Of a stretch of DNA of 64,000 bases, positions 7,820-16,365 are shown piece by piece. This DNA comes from Rhizobium sp. Root708 (GTDB lineage: Bacteria > Pseudomonadota > Alphaproteobacteria > Rhizobiales > Rhizobiaceae). Each line of letters begins with the position of its first letter. The first letter of the stretch is position 1. The notes beneath the pieces were generated by a model, which was not told where the DNA came from, did not search any database, and saw only the letters and a program-made list of their open reading frames with translations. The DNA is taken from assembly GCF_001429725.1 (NCBI RefSeq), contig NZ_LMHV01000043.1:514227-578226 (forward strand), written 5' to 3'. The position numbers were made by a program, and so were the translations under genes.

Positions 7820-8196
7820 TGGAGCCGGTGTTTGCCGTTCTCGTTGGCCTGTTCTTCGCGGCGGCGATCTACCTGATGCTGTCGAAATTTTCGATCCGCA
7901 TCATGCTGGGGATCGCCATATTGGGAAATGCCGTCAATCTGCTGCTATTCACGGCGGGCCGGATCACGCGCGAGGTGCCGCCGATCATTCCCGCTGATCT
8001 CGCGGTATTGCCGGCAGGCGCGGCGAACCCGTTTCCGCAGGCTCTGATCCTGACGGCGATCGTCATCTCCTTCTCGTTCCTCGCCTTCCTGCTGGTTCTG
8101 ACCTATCGCGCCTACCAGGACATCGGCACCGACAATACCGACGAGATGCGCATCGCCGAGCCTGACAAGCCGCGGTTGCCGCCGATGGGATACTAA
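7819..8196 (+). CDS. mrpC: Mrp/Mnh antiporter subunit C
   Basis: The protein has 125 residues and is homologous to NuoK/ND4L, with three membrane segments; motifs include MLGIAILGNAVNLLLF and DPIPQALILTAIVI-like NPFPQALILTAIVISFS. Two adjacent ATG codons occur (7816 and 7819). GGGAGG lies about seven bases before the second, which I chose; either way it overlaps the mrpB stop. The C-terminal tail (DEMRIAEPDKPRLPP) is hydrophilic and cytoplasmic. Confidence 0.93.
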   Translation: MEPVFAVLVGLFFAAAIYLMLSKFSIRIMLGIAILGNAVNLLLFTAGRITREVPPIIPADLAVLPAGAANPFPQALILTAIVISFSFLAFLLVLTYRAYQDIGTDNTDEMRIAEPDKPRLPPMGY

Positions 8197-8198
8197 CG

Positions 8199-9758
8199 AT
8201 GGCAGTATCACCGGGAGCAACGATCGATATTTCCGCCGCGATGGCGGTCGCGCCCGTACCGCTTGGCGCCTGGCTGGCGGTCGCGCCGGTCGCGCTTTGT
8301 ATCACGCTCGGCGCAATTCTGTTGATGGCGCGCAGTTCGCTTCGGCTGCAGGCGTGGATTGCGCTGTGTGGTCTCGGCCTGCTTGTCCTGATCGATGCCG
8401 CCTTGCTCGCCAAGGTGATTGCCGAGGGACCGGTCACCATGGTCATGGGGCGCTGGTACCCGCCGTTCGGCATTGCCTTCACCGTCGATCTGCTTGGCGC
8501 CCTTATGGCGCTGGCCTCCGCTATCGTTGCGCTGGCGACCGGCATCTACGGGCTCGCCGATATCGACGAAACCGCCCGCCGATACGGTTTCTATCCGCTG
8601 TTGATGATGCTGATGGCCGGTGTCAGCGGTGCCTTTCTGACCGGCGACGTCTTCAACCTCTATGTCTGGTTCGAAGTCCTGCTGATCTCGTCGTTCGGTC
8701 TGCTGGTGCTTGGCTCCGAGCGCGGCCAGATCGACGGAGCGATGAAATACGCGGTGCTGAACCTCATCGGCACGACGCTGTTTCTGATCGCGGTCGGCAT
8801 CCTCTACGGCGTCTTCGGAACGCTGAACATGGCCGATATCTCGATCAAGGCCGAGACGCTGCGGGAAGGGGCGCCGATGATGACGCTGGCGAGCCTGTTC
8901 CTGCTGGCCTTCGCGATGAAGGCTGCCGCCTTTCCGGTCAATTTCTGGCTGCCTGCCTCCTATCATACGCCGAGAATCGTGGTGTCGGCGCTGTTTGCCG
9001 GATTGCTGACCAAGGTTGGGATCTATGCTCTTCTCCGTGTGATGTTCCTGCTGCTGCCAGTGGAGCGCGAGCAGTTGAGCCTGCTGATCGCCATCGTCGG
9101 AGCCGTTACCATCATCGTCTCGGCCCTCGGCGTTCTCGCGCAGGACGATATTCGCCGGCTTCTGGGCTACGTCGTCATCTCGGGTATCGGCAACATGCTG
9201 GTCGGCGCGGCGCTCGGCACCGCCGGCGGCCTGTCCGGCGCGATCTTCTACGCGCTCCAGTCGATGGTGCTGATGACGGCGCTCTACTTCGTCGCCGGCC
9301 AGGCAGCGACGCTCGGGAAGAGCTTCTCGATGACCGCGCTCGGCGGCCTCTACAGGCGAAACGGTGTCTTCGCGGCGATCTCTCTCGTGCTTTTTCTCTC
9401 GGCATGCGGCCTGCCGCCATTCGCCGGCTTCTGGCCGAAGGTGATGCTCGTCAAGGCGTCGCTGGATGTCGGAGCGTGGTGGCTGGCAGCGCCGATCCTG
9501 ATCGGCAGCCTGCTGACGACGATTGCCTTCGGGCGCCTGTTTCTCCTGGCATACTGGCGGCCCGCAGCCGCGGTGCCGGAAACGCGAAAGTCGCTCGACC
9601 TGCGCGTGCTTCTGCCGCTGCTCGGCCTGTCGGCCCTCGTCGTCGGCTTCGGACTGCTGCCCGAACGTCTGCTCGCGCTGGTTCAGGGGGCATCGATGGA
9701 GCTTTCCGACCCGACGATCTATCTCCGATCTGTCTTTCCGGGGAGTGCCGCACCGTGA
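8199..9758 (+). CDS. mrpD: Mrp/Mnh antiporter subunit D
   Basis: A 519-residue NuoN/NuoM-like polytopic membrane protein, the second large proton-channel-type subunit. Recognisable stretches are GDVFNLYVWFEVLLISSFGLL, the FPVNFWLPASYHTPRIVVSALFAGLLTKVG core with the conserved lysine, and LPPFAGFWPKVMLVKA. It follows mrpC with only two bases between stop and start. Length is normal for MrpD. Confidence 0.96.
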   Translation: MAVSPGATIDISAAMAVAPVPLGAWLAVAPVALCITLGAILLMARSSLRLQAWIALCGLGLLVLIDAALLAKVIAEGPVTMVMGRWYPPFGIAFTVDLLGALMALASAIVALATGIYGLADIDETARRYGFYPLLMMLMAGVSGAFLTGDVFNLYVWFEVLLISSFGLLVLGSERGQIDGAMKYAVLNLIGTTLFLIAVGILYGVFGTLNMADISIKAETLREGAPMMTLASLFLLAFAMKAAAFPVNFWLPASYHTPRIVVSALFAGLLTKVGIYALLRVMFLLLPVEREQLSLLIAIVGAVTIIVSALGVLAQDDIRRLLGYVVISGIGNMLVGAALGTAGGLSGAIFYALQSMVLMTALYFVAGQAATLGKSFSMTALGGLYRRNGVFAAISLVLFLSACGLPPFAGFWPKVMLVKASLDVGAWWLAAPILIGSLLTTIAFGRLFLLAYWRPAAAVPETRKSLDLRVLLPLLGLSALVVGFGLLPERLLALVQGASMELSDPTIYLRSVFPGSAAP

Positions 9759-10228
9759 CCTCGCTGCTTTTCAATGTTCTGCTTGCGATCATGTGGTGCG
9801 TCGTCACCGGCAGCCCGTCTGTTCACAACATGATCCTCGGCTTCGCCCTTGGCGCACTCGCGCTGTTCGTGGTGCGCGAACCCTATGGCAGTCGCGGCTA
9901 TCTGCGGCGCTTCGCGGCCATCCTGTCGCTTGCGGCGACCTTCTTGAAGGAGCTCGCCTTGTCGGCATGCAAGGTGGCGCTGACGGTGCTGCGACCGGAC
10001 ATGCGCCTGAAGCCCGGCATTTTCGCCTTTCCACTGACGGTGCAGAGCGACGTTGAAATCATGCTGCTCGCCAATCTCATCACCCTGACGCCAGGCACCC
10101 TCTCGGTCGATGTCTCGGACGATCGCAAGACGCTCTTTGTCCATGCGCTCGATTGCTCCGACCCGGAGGCGACCAGACGCGGCATCGCGGATGGCTTCGA
10201 GCGCAAGATCGCGGAGGTATTTCGCTGA
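9755..10228 (+). CDS. mrpE: Mrp/Mnh antiporter subunit E
   Basis: The 157-residue protein matches the MnhE family: N-terminal membrane segments (LLFNVLLAIMWCVV) and the typical LLANLITLTPGTLSVDVSDD segment. The start is GTG at 9755, overlapping the TGA of mrpD (GTGA). MrpE supports assembly and activity of the complex without being a complex I homologue. Confidence 0.94.
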   Translation: MTSLLFNVLLAIMWCVVTGSPSVHNMILGFALGALALFVVREPYGSRGYLRRFAAILSLAATFLKELALSACKVALTVLRPDMRLKPGIFAFPLTVQSDVEIMLLANLITLTPGTLSVDVSDDRKTLFVHALDCSDPEATRRGIADGFERKIAEVFR

Positions 10229-10599
10229 TGTTCCTCGGACCGATCGTCTACACCGCTGCCTCCGTCGCCTTGTTCATCCTCGCAATCGCATTTCTGCTCG
10301 CCGGCTGGCGGGTGATTGCCGGGCCGACGCTGCCCGATCGTGTATTGGCGCTTGATACGTTGTCCGGCATCGCAATCGGCTTTATAGCCGTCGTTGCCGT
10401 GAAGACGGGTTTCACGCTCTATATCGATATCGCGATCGCGCTCGGTCTCGTCGGCTTCCTGGCAACTGTCGCCTTTGCGCGCTTCGTGCTGTCGCAAGGG
10501 GGCGAATACGGATCGAATCAGTCCGGACGGTATGAACGAAAAGCCGACCGGGCAGGCAAGCGCGCAGCTCGGCGCAAGGGCAGGGGAGGCAAGTCGTGA
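10228..10599 (+). CDS. mrpF: Mrp/Mnh antiporter subunit F
   Basis: A 123-residue protein with three membrane segments and the MnhF motif RVIAGPTLPDRVLALDTLSGIAIGFIAV. The C-terminus (GRYERKADRAGKRAARRKGRGGK) is longer and much more basic than usual for MrpF, which often stops near 90 residues, so it probably extends into the cytoplasm. The ATG at 10228 shares one base with the mrpE stop. Confidence 0.92.
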   Translation: MFLGPIVYTAASVALFILAIAFLLAGWRVIAGPTLPDRVLALDTLSGIAIGFIAVVAVKTGFTLYIDIAIALGLVGFLATVAFARFVLSQGGEYGSNQSGRYERKADRAGKRAARRKGRGGKS

Positions 10600-10928
10600 T
10601 CGCGGAAGCAATGGCAGTCATCGTCGCGCTGCTCTTGATAGCAGGCGCGCTTTTCGCCCTGGTGGCGGCGCTCGGCATCCTGCGTCTGCCGGATCTCTAT
10701 ACGCGCATGCACGCCGCCTCGAAGGCGGGAACTGTGGGTTCCGGGCTGCTTTTGCTTGCAGCCGGTCTTCATTCGGGAGAGGTTGCCGTCTTCGCGCGTG
10801 CGCTGGCCGGATTCGTTTTCTTCATCCTCACGGCACCTGTTGCTGCACATTTACTTGCGAGAGCAGCACACATGACAGGATATCGTCTGGGCCCGGATTC
10901 GACGCAGGATGATCTTCTTGGAAGGTGA
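10596..10928 (+). CDS. mrpG: Mrp/Mnh antiporter subunit G
   Basis: The 110-residue protein has the MnhG motif LGILRLPDLYTRMHAASKAGTVGSGLLLLA and three membrane segments. The start is GTG at 10596, overlapping the mrpF stop (GTGA). It is the last gene of the operon. An AT-rich stretch of about 440 bases follows, opening with three tandem 10-bp repeats. Confidence 0.94.
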   Translation: MIAEAMAVIVALLLIAGALFALVAALGILRLPDLYTRMHAASKAGTVGSGLLLLAAGLHSGEVAVFARALAGFVFFILTAPVAAHLLARAAHMTGYRLGPDSTQDDLLGR

Positions 10929-10950
10929 GCGGGGTTCGCGTTCAGTATTT

Positions 10951-10980
10951 TAAGCAGCTTTTTGCAGCTTTAAGCAGCGT
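10951..10980. repeat. Three tandem imperfect 10-bp repeats (core GCAGC)
   Basis: TAAGCAGCTT, TTTGCAGCTT and TAAGCAGCGT follow each other without a gap, 22 bases after the mrpG stop. The 10-bp period places the core on one face of the helix. Function is unknown; the repeat sits at the mrpG-distal edge of the mucR upstream region. Confidence 0.6.
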
Positions 10981-11371
10981 TTTTGATGTTTAGTGTTTGT
11001 GCTGCTCCATATCAATTCTTGGAAATTAGTCGATTTTCGTTGGATATATATGAAATATTAATTGGCGTTTTCGCAAAACGGTGATAATTGATTGTCCAAG
11101 TAGAGTTCTGATATTGAATTAGAATGACGACGCTTTTTCCTCGTTGACTTTGAATTTCAGTGTTTAATTGGGGAAAGTGGCTTTAGTTAGTTCGTAATGA
11201 TTTGATATCAGGCAGTATAAAAACAGGTTTCGGCCTCAGGAATCTAGGGGTGGATTTCAGTTTTTCGAAACAGGTAGCCGCAGACTGAGTTTTTTGCTGT
11301 TCGCTCTACGAGAGTGGTCGAATGCCGTGAGGCGCTCGATCTTGTGAGCATGAAAACAGGAGAAACGAAAC
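10981..11371 (+). promoter_or_regulatory. AT-rich upstream region of mucR
   Basis: About 390 bases without a gene-like frame, strikingly AT-rich against the GC-rich surroundings, with T tracts and TpA steps. MucR/Ros proteins bind AT-rich DNA and repress their own promoters, so this is the likely autoregulatory region. I could not place a single transcription start. Confidence 0.5.
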
Positions 11372-11803
11372 ATGACGGATACTGCAGCCGGTAGCGGGCC
11401 GGAATTGCTGGTCGAGCTTACCGCAGATATTGTCGCCGCCTATGTTAGCAACCACGTCGTGCCAGTTGGCGATCTCGCCAATCTGATTTCCGACGTGCAT
11501 TCGGCCCTCAGCAATACATCGACTCCGCAGCAAGCCGCGGCCGTCGTTGAAAAGCAGAAGCCGGCCGTATCGGTGCGCAAGTCTGTCCAGGACGAGCAGA
11601 TCACCTGCCTCGAATGTGGCGGCAACTTCAAATCATTGAAGCGCCATTTGATGACTCACCATAGCCTTTCGCCTGAAGAATATCGCGAGAAGTGGGACCT
11701 TCCGGTGGATTACCCGATGGTCGCTCCGGCCTATGCCGAAGCTCGTTCGCGTCTCGCCAAGGAAATGGGTCTCGGCCAGCGTCGCAAGCGTAGCCGCGGC
11801 TGA
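11372..11803 (+). CDS. mucR: MucR/Ros-type zinc-finger transcriptional regulator
   Basis: The 143-residue protein has an oligomerisation-prone N-terminal half (ELTADIVAAYVSNHVV) and the prokaryotic zinc finger TCLECGGNFKSLKRHLMTHH, with C79, C82, H92 and H96/H97. This is followed by the family's SPEEYREKWDLP-x-DYPMVAP-x-YAE segment and a basic tail. MucR controls exopolysaccharide, motility, symbiosis and cell-cycle genes in rhizobia and Brucella by H-NS-like binding to AT-rich DNA. An AGGAG site nine bases upstream supports the start, and a strong terminator follows. The Mrp-mucR-divJ order resembles that remembered for Sinorhizobium meliloti. Confidence 0.96.
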   Translation: MTDTAAGSGPELLVELTADIVAAYVSNHVVPVGDLANLISDVHSALSNTSTPQQAAAVVEKQKPAVSVRKSVQDEQITCLECGGNFKSLKRHLMTHHSLSPEEYREKWDLPVDYPMVAPAYAEARSRLAKEMGLGQRRKRSRG

Positions 11804-11827
11804 ACGATCCAACACTGGTCACTACGG

Positions 11828-11855
11828 AAGCCGGGCATTGCCCGGCTTTTTTTCG
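11828..11855 (+). terminator. Intrinsic terminator after mucR
   Basis: AAGCCGGGCA and TGCCCGGCTT form a ten-base perfect inverted repeat with a minimal loop, followed by an uninterrupted T run. It lies 25 bases after the mucR stop. Confidence 0.9.
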
Positions 11856-12015
11856 TTTCTACGGGATAGCTAACGAGGAAAATAATCCCAAATAAAGTCG
11901 TTCGAAAGCGAATTTCATCAGAAATAACAAGGGAAAGTTGCAGAGAAGATCTTTCCAAGATCCCCGACGGTCGCTAGGGTGTATGAATTAATTCCTATTT
12001 CATAGGAGTGTTCGT

Positions 12016-12441
12016 ATGCCGATCGGAAATGTGTCTCCGCCCGCCGCAGGCGCGGCTCCCCCTATTGCTGCCGCTGCGATTCAACTGGAATCCAAGCGAG
12101 CACCTGCTCCTGCCACGTTGCCTAGTCATGCAATCTGCCGGATCTGCGCAGAGATCACCGGCGAGATGGCCTCGCTTGTGGGCGCGCGCATCCAGCGCCG
12201 GCGCGACCGCCGCCGTGCGTCGTGCCATATCCGCCAGATCGCCATGTATGTCTGCCACGTCGCCTTGCAGATCCCGCTCCATGAGATCGGCCGGGCGTTC
12301 GGTCGGGATCGCACGACCGTCGGACATGCCTGCCACGTCGTCGAAGACCGTCGCGACGATCCTGATTTCGATGAGTTCGTCTCGACGGTCGAGCGCACGG
12401 TCGGTTTCGTCTTCCGATCGGGAGGCGAAGCGCATGAGTGA
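12016..12441 (+). CDS. DnaA domain-IV-like DNA-binding protein
   Basis: The protein has 141 residues. Residues about 75-125 match the helix-turn-helix DNA-binding domain IV of the replication initiator DnaA (IAMYVCHVALQIPLHEIGRAFG, then RDRTTVGHACHVVE), close to the DnaA signature. The AAA+ ATPase domain is absent; instead there is a low-complexity Ala/Pro N-terminus and an arginine-rich linker (RIQRRRDRRRAS). It could bind DnaA-box-like sites without initiating replication. AGGAG stands seven bases before the ATG. It overlaps the next gene by eight bases, so the pair is probably translationally coupled. The function is unknown. Confidence 0.8.
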   Translation: MPIGNVSPPAAGAAPPIAAAAIQLESKRAPAPATLPSHAICRICAEITGEMASLVGARIQRRRDRRRASCHIRQIAMYVCHVALQIPLHEIGRAFGRDRTTVGHACHVVEDRRDDPDFDEFVSTVERTVGFVFRSGGEAHE

Positions 12442-13234
12442 GGCAATCACCAACAAGGCCACCGTCAGGCTGCTGAAGTTGCTCGCGCGCGGTAGAACGA
12501 AAACAAGCGTTCGTGACGGCGTCGCCATTCTCTCCTTCGAAGGCACGTCTCATCCGGTTCCCGCCGAAATACTTGCCGACGCCGAGGCCCGTGGCCTAGT
12601 CAGCCGGCAGGACAACATCATCTGGCTACCGCCCGAGGGACGCGCGTTTCTGCGGCGCGCGGCGGCGGAACGGGAGGAAGCATTCCTCGATCAGCACCGG
12701 CTCGTCGATGAGGTGGTGGTCGCCGTCGATGGCGCAAAGACGCGTCTGCGGATCAACCGGGAAGAGTCACCCCTGGCTTGCCTTGTCCGCTTGAAGGAGA
12801 AGAGCGGCGGTCCGTTTCTGCCGGAGGAGGCATTCGTCGCCGGCGAGAAGCTGCTTGCCGATTTCACCCGGGGCCAGCTGCAACCGCGCATGACCGCATC
12901 CTGGGAGCCGCGTCTGTCCGGCCGCGCAAAAGGCGATCGGGGCGGCATGGCCGACCTCAGCGACAGCGCGATGGCTGCCCGCCTGTCCGTCAACCGGGCG
13001 CTTGAGGCGATCGGTCCCGAACTGGCCGGCGTTGCCCTGGATGTCTGCTGCTTTATGAAGGGGCTGGAGACGGTCGAGCGCGAACGCCAATGGCCGGCGC
13101 GCTCCGCCAAGCTGATGCTGCGGACAGCACTTCTCGCGCTGTCGCGACACTACACGCCCAAAGGGACCGGTCGCCGGCAGCGCGTCGAGCATTGGGGCGA
13201 CGAGAATTACCGGCCGGAACTGATCTTGCGATAG
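12434..13234 (+). CDS. DUF6456-domain protein
   Basis: A 266-residue soluble protein. The C-terminal half (about residues 150-255), with MAARLSVNRALEAIGPELAGV, DVCCFMKGLETVER and ARSAKLMLRTALLALSRHY, resembles the DUF6456 family of alphaproteobacteria. The N-terminal part (TVRLLKLLARGRTKTSVRD) looks like a small winged-helix-type fold. Its role is unknown. The ATG at 12434 lies inside the end of the DnaA-domain-IV-like gene, which suggests the two proteins act together. Confidence 0.75.
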   Translation: MSEAITNKATVRLLKLLARGRTKTSVRDGVAILSFEGTSHPVPAEILADAEARGLVSRQDNIIWLPPEGRAFLRRAAAEREEAFLDQHRLVDEVVVAVDGAKTRLRINREESPLACLVRLKEKSGGPFLPEEAFVAGEKLLADFTRGQLQPRMTASWEPRLSGRAKGDRGGMADLSDSAMAARLSVNRALEAIGPELAGVALDVCCFMKGLETVERERQWPARSAKLMLRTALLALSRHYTPKGTGRRQRVEHWGDENYRPELILR

Positions 13235-13240
13235 CGGTAC

Positions 13241-13663
13241 TTAGGCCGCAGCGCGAACCCTGGCCTCTTCGCGGATCCTGTTCACCATCGAGCGTAGGCC
13301 GTTCGAACGCTGGGACGACAGGTTTTCCACCAGGCCGATCTTCGAAAACACCTCGAAGGCGTCAAGGGCGGCGATCTCGGATGCCGTCTTGCCGGAGTAG
13401 GTGGCAAGCACGATCGCCACCAGGCCGCGCACGATATGGGCGTCGGAGTCGCCCTCGAAGGTCATGACCGGGTTGTCGGGGTTGCCCTCGGTATGCGTCA
13501 CCAGCCAGACTTGGCTGGCGCATCCCATTACCTTGTTGGCGGAGGTCTTCTTCTCCTCGGCCAGATCAGGCAATGCCTTCCCGAGTTCGATCACGAAGCG
13601 ATACCGGTCTTCCCAGTCGTCCAGGAAGGAGAAATCGTCGATAATCTGCTCGAGGGTGGTCAT
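13241..13663 (-). CDS. sufE: SufE-family Fe-S assembly protein
   Basis: The 140-residue protein has the SufE fold, with the sulfur-accepting cysteine C48 in NKVMGCASQVWLV and the conserved ends YRFVIELGKALP and LSSQRSNGLRSMVNRIREEA. SufE accepts persulfide sulfur from the cysteine desulfurase SufS and stimulates it. No suf operon is adjacent, which is common in rhizobia. The ATG at 13663 was preferred to an upstream TTG at 13669. It is convergent with the DUF6456 gene (six bases between). Confidence 0.92.
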   Translation of the reverse strand: MTTLEQIIDDFSFLDDWEDRYRFVIELGKALPDLAEEKKTSANKVMGCASQVWLVTHTEGNPDNPVMTFEGDSDAHIVRGLVAIVLATYSGKTASEIAALDAFEVFSKIGLVENLSSQRSNGLRSMVNRIREEARVRAAA

Positions 13664-13723
13664 GGGCAAATGGGCCTTTCCTTATTGGACCTTCATATAG
13701 GGGAAAGACCGCCAGATTTGAAC

Positions 13724-13765
13724 CAATAAAAAGAAACGCCGCGAAGGATGGGCATCCTCGCGGCG
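13724..13765 (-). terminator. Intrinsic terminator reading leftward, after the DUF5330 gene
   Basis: On the minus strand CGCCGCGAGGAT pairs with ATCCTTCGCGGCG (one bulged base) across a GCCC loop and is followed by TTTCTTTTTATT. It lies about 105 bases downstream of the DUF5330 gene at 13870-14373 and upstream of sufE, separating the two units. Confidence 0.75.
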
Positions 13766-13869
13766 CAGCAACTGAGCTGAAAAATAAACAGGGCAGGCAC
13801 GTCAGGCACAGGGCGCTCCCCTGAGGGGCGCCGGTGCAAGCTTTGGTCGCGGGCTGGCCGCGGAAATTC

Positions 13870-14373
13870 TCAGGTGGCCGGGCGCGGTGTCGGCAGCGGA
13901 ATGGTGCCGGTCGTCACGTTGTCGCTTGACGCGTCCTGACCGTCATCGACCGGCGGGCGATAGGGCATCGGCTGGTTGAGCGCGGCAGTTTTCTCCTCAT
14001 GCGCCTGCAGGGCGGCTACGGGAGAAGCCTGTGTCGGCGCAAGAGCGACCGCCGGCTTGGAAGAAGAAACGGAGGCGACATCGGCGGTCTTGCCGTTGCC
14101 GAACTGATTGTCGAGAAGCTCAAAGGCAACCCGGGCGCCGTCACGGGCGCGGTGGCCGAGCGCCGAGACGGTTTCGGCACCCTTGACGCAAACCTCCGGC
14201 TTTTCTCCGCACAGGCCGCTCAGATAGTCATAGGCGCCGGTTGCCGCGACGAAGGCGTCGGAAATCTGCAATGTCGGTTCGTTGGCATTCTTCACTGTGC
14301 TCTCGCCGTTGAAGAAAGACAGCAGCACGAGCACAAGCCCGAACCAGAACGATCCTTTGATCAGAAACCACAT
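13870..14373 (-). CDS. DUF5330-type protein with N-terminal membrane anchor
   Basis: The 167-residue protein begins with one membrane segment (MWFLIKGSFWFGLVLVLLSFF). A predicted periplasmic part follows: about residues 35-100 with two cysteines (LSGLCGEKPEVCVKGAETV), then a Pro/Ala/Ser-rich disordered tail ending TGTIPLPTPRPAT. This matches the small DUF5330 family of Rhizobiales, of unknown function. The cysteine pair could form a periplasmic disulfide. Confidence 0.75.
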   Translation of the reverse strand: MWFLIKGSFWFGLVLVLLSFFNGESTVKNANEPTLQISDAFVAATGAYDYLSGLCGEKPEVCVKGAETVSALGHRARDGARVAFELLDNQFGNGKTADVASVSSSKPAVALAPTQASPVAALQAHEEKTAALNQPMPYRPPVDDGQDASSDNVTTGTIPLPTPRPAT

Positions 14374-14823
14374 AGTCGTTGCCCATCCTGTTTCCCGTTC
14401 GGTCTTGTCGCCGAATCGGTCCGGTCTTCCGGTGTGGCTTCACCATAGAAAGAACTTGCGAATGCCTGTTTTCAAAACTCGTCGGCATTTGCGGCAAATT
14501 TAATTCAAATTGTAGCGAATGACATTTGTGACGCATTTCAGTCGAATTCTTGCCATTGGCGTTAAGCATGCCGGAGCCTGCCTCCTGTAATTGCAAGCTT
14601 TCCGGCTGACGACGCCGCCACAAATATTAACGACAAGCCGAAATGTGAGCGAATTCCGTCGCTTACTCGTTGTTAACCGTAAAAAACAAAGCCCCTTTGG
14701 ACTGGCCCAAAATGGGACTTTTAGCCCTTTCCAGCTGTGGAGCGGGACTTTCCCTTATCCTTTCTTTAAGCGCCCGGGGCCTATTGTCGGCACTCGATAA
14801 AGAGCCTTTTCGGCGGGTATTGC
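14374..14823. other. Intergenic region between the DUF5330 gene and divJ
   Basis: About 450 bases, more AT-rich than the flanks in its middle, holding the two divergent promoters. TTAACC-type half sites occur (for example near 14673), but no full TTAA-N7-TTAA CtrA site was found. No convincing small gene or terminator was seen. Confidence 0.5.
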
Positions 14824-16365
14824 GTGCGTTTATTGAGTGAAATCGGAGATCGGGCTGCGGCCCTCGTGGACCGGGCGGCCGATGGCTGGCTTTCCCGGAC
14901 GGGCGGGGTGGCATCGGTGCGCCAGCGGGAGCTTTCGATCCTGCGTCGGCTCGCGCTGCTCTCCTCCGCTGCCCTCGTCGTCGCACCTGCGGCCCTCTCG
15001 TTCGTGACCACGCCAGCCGTCGCTCTGCCCGCCGGGGTTGCAGCCGTCTGCGCCGGCTTTCTGTTTTCCGCCGTCGGCAGCATAGCACTCTCGCGCCAGA
15101 GCCTCGCCGGCTCCGGTCTCGCAAGCCAGCCCGCGGAAGACTTCTACATGGAAGTCAGCGCCGGGCTCGTCCTCATCTTCGATCCGCAGGGCAACGTCGT
15201 CACCGTTGGTGGGCGTGACAAGCGCGATTTCCTCGTCTGGATGCGCAGCCCCGAGGGCCGCGGTTTCCTCGAGCAGATCCATGTCTCCGATCGCATCCTC
15301 TTCCTGCAGGCGCTGGATCAGCTGCGTCAGGGCGAGGAGCAGGCAACCGTGGACCTGCGGCTCGAGCGTCCGTCTGTCTCGCGCGACAGCCGCCAGTTCG
15401 CCTATCTGAGGACCGAGCTGACCGCGCGCCGCGACAACGATGGCAACCTCGTCAGCGTCGTCTCCCAGCTGCGTGACGTCTCGGTGGAGCAGCAGCTGCG
15501 CGTCGAAGCGCAGAACCGGGCGGCCGATGCGCAATCGGCAAACGACGCCAAGTCCCGTTTCCTTGCGGCGGTCAGCCACGAGCTGCGCACGCCGCTGAAT
15601 GCCATCCTCGGCTTTTCCGACATCCTGCTCGGCGAGTATTTCGGCAAGCTGGAGAACGAGCGCCAGCGCGAATATGTCGGGCTTGTCCGCGATTCCGGCG
15701 CCCATCTGCTGTCCGTCGTCAACACGATGCTCGACATGAGCAAGATCGAGGCCGGGCGCTACGAGCTTGTGCCTGAACCCTTCGACGTCGCGGCTGCGAT
15801 CCGTTCCTGCGAAGCGATGCTCGGGCTGCAGGCCAAGGCGAAGGGCGTGTCCCTGACCAGCCGCATCCAGCGCGGCCTCGACGAGGTCGTCGCCGATCAG
15901 CGCGCCATCCAGCAGGTTCTCATCAACCTCGTCGGCAATGCCGTCAAGTTCACCGATGCAGGCGGCGCGATCTCGGTCGATGCCTCGGCCCGCGACGGCG
16001 TCCTGACCCTCTGCGTCAGCGACACCGGCATCGGCATCCCGGCCGACAAGCTCGAAATGCTTGGCCAGCCTTTCGTCCAGATCCAGAACGACTATACCCG
16101 CCGCTTCGAAGGCACCGGCCTTGGCCTGTCCCTGGTAAAGGGCCTCGTTGCGCTCCACGGCGGCGATTTCGCGATCGCCAGCACGCCGGGCGCCGGCACG
16201 ATCATTACGATTTCGATTGCAGTGGATGGGTCCGGTATCAGGGCGGCGGAAGCCGAGCCTCATGATCTCATTGAGTTCCCGCCGCGATTGAAGACTGCGC
16301 CGGCCAATGCCGGTCTCTTGGAAGAGGGGCTTTTCGATGGCCGCGAGCAAGCGAAAATCGCCTAA
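14824..16365 (+). CDS. divJ: DivJ-like membrane sensor histidine kinase
   Basis: A 513-residue kinase. Two membrane segments lie at about 43-62 and 65-87, followed by a PAS-like region (about 100-230), a coiled linker, a dimerisation/phosphoacceptor box FLAAVSHELRTPLNAILGF with H252, and a HATPase_c domain (NLVGNAVKFTD, DTGIGIP, GTGLGLSLVKG). The H-box is of the PleC/DivJ type that phosphorylates the cell-fate regulator DivK. From memory the gene beside mucR in S. meliloti is divJ, so context supports the name. No receiver domain is present, so it signals to separate regulators. Its last 29 bases overlap the start of a peptidoglycan-binding-domain gene. The start has no strong Shine-Dalgarno. 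Confidence 0.8.
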   Translation: MRLLSEIGDRAAALVDRAADGWLSRTGGVASVRQRELSILRRLALLSSAALVVAPAALSFVTTPAVALPAGVAAVCAGFLFSAVGSIALSRQSLAGSGLASQPAEDFYMEVSAGLVLIFDPQGNVVTVGGRDKRDFLVWMRSPEGRGFLEQIHVSDRILFLQALDQLRQGEEQATVDLRLERPSVSRDSRQFAYLRTELTARRDNDGNLVSVVSQLRDVSVEQQLRVEAQNRAADAQSANDAKSRFLAAVSHELRTPLNAILGFSDILLGEYFGKLENERQREYVGLVRDSGAHLLSVVNTMLDMSKIEAGRYELVPEPFDVAAAIRSCEAMLGLQAKAKGVSLTSRIQRGLDEVVADQRAIQQVLINLVGNAVKFTDAGGAISVDASARDGVLTLCVSDTGIGIPADKLEMLGQPFVQIQNDYTRRFEGTGLGLSLVKGLVALHGGDFAIASTPGAGTIITISIAVDGSGIRAAEAEPHDLIEFPPRLKTAPANAGLLEEGLFDGREQAKIA

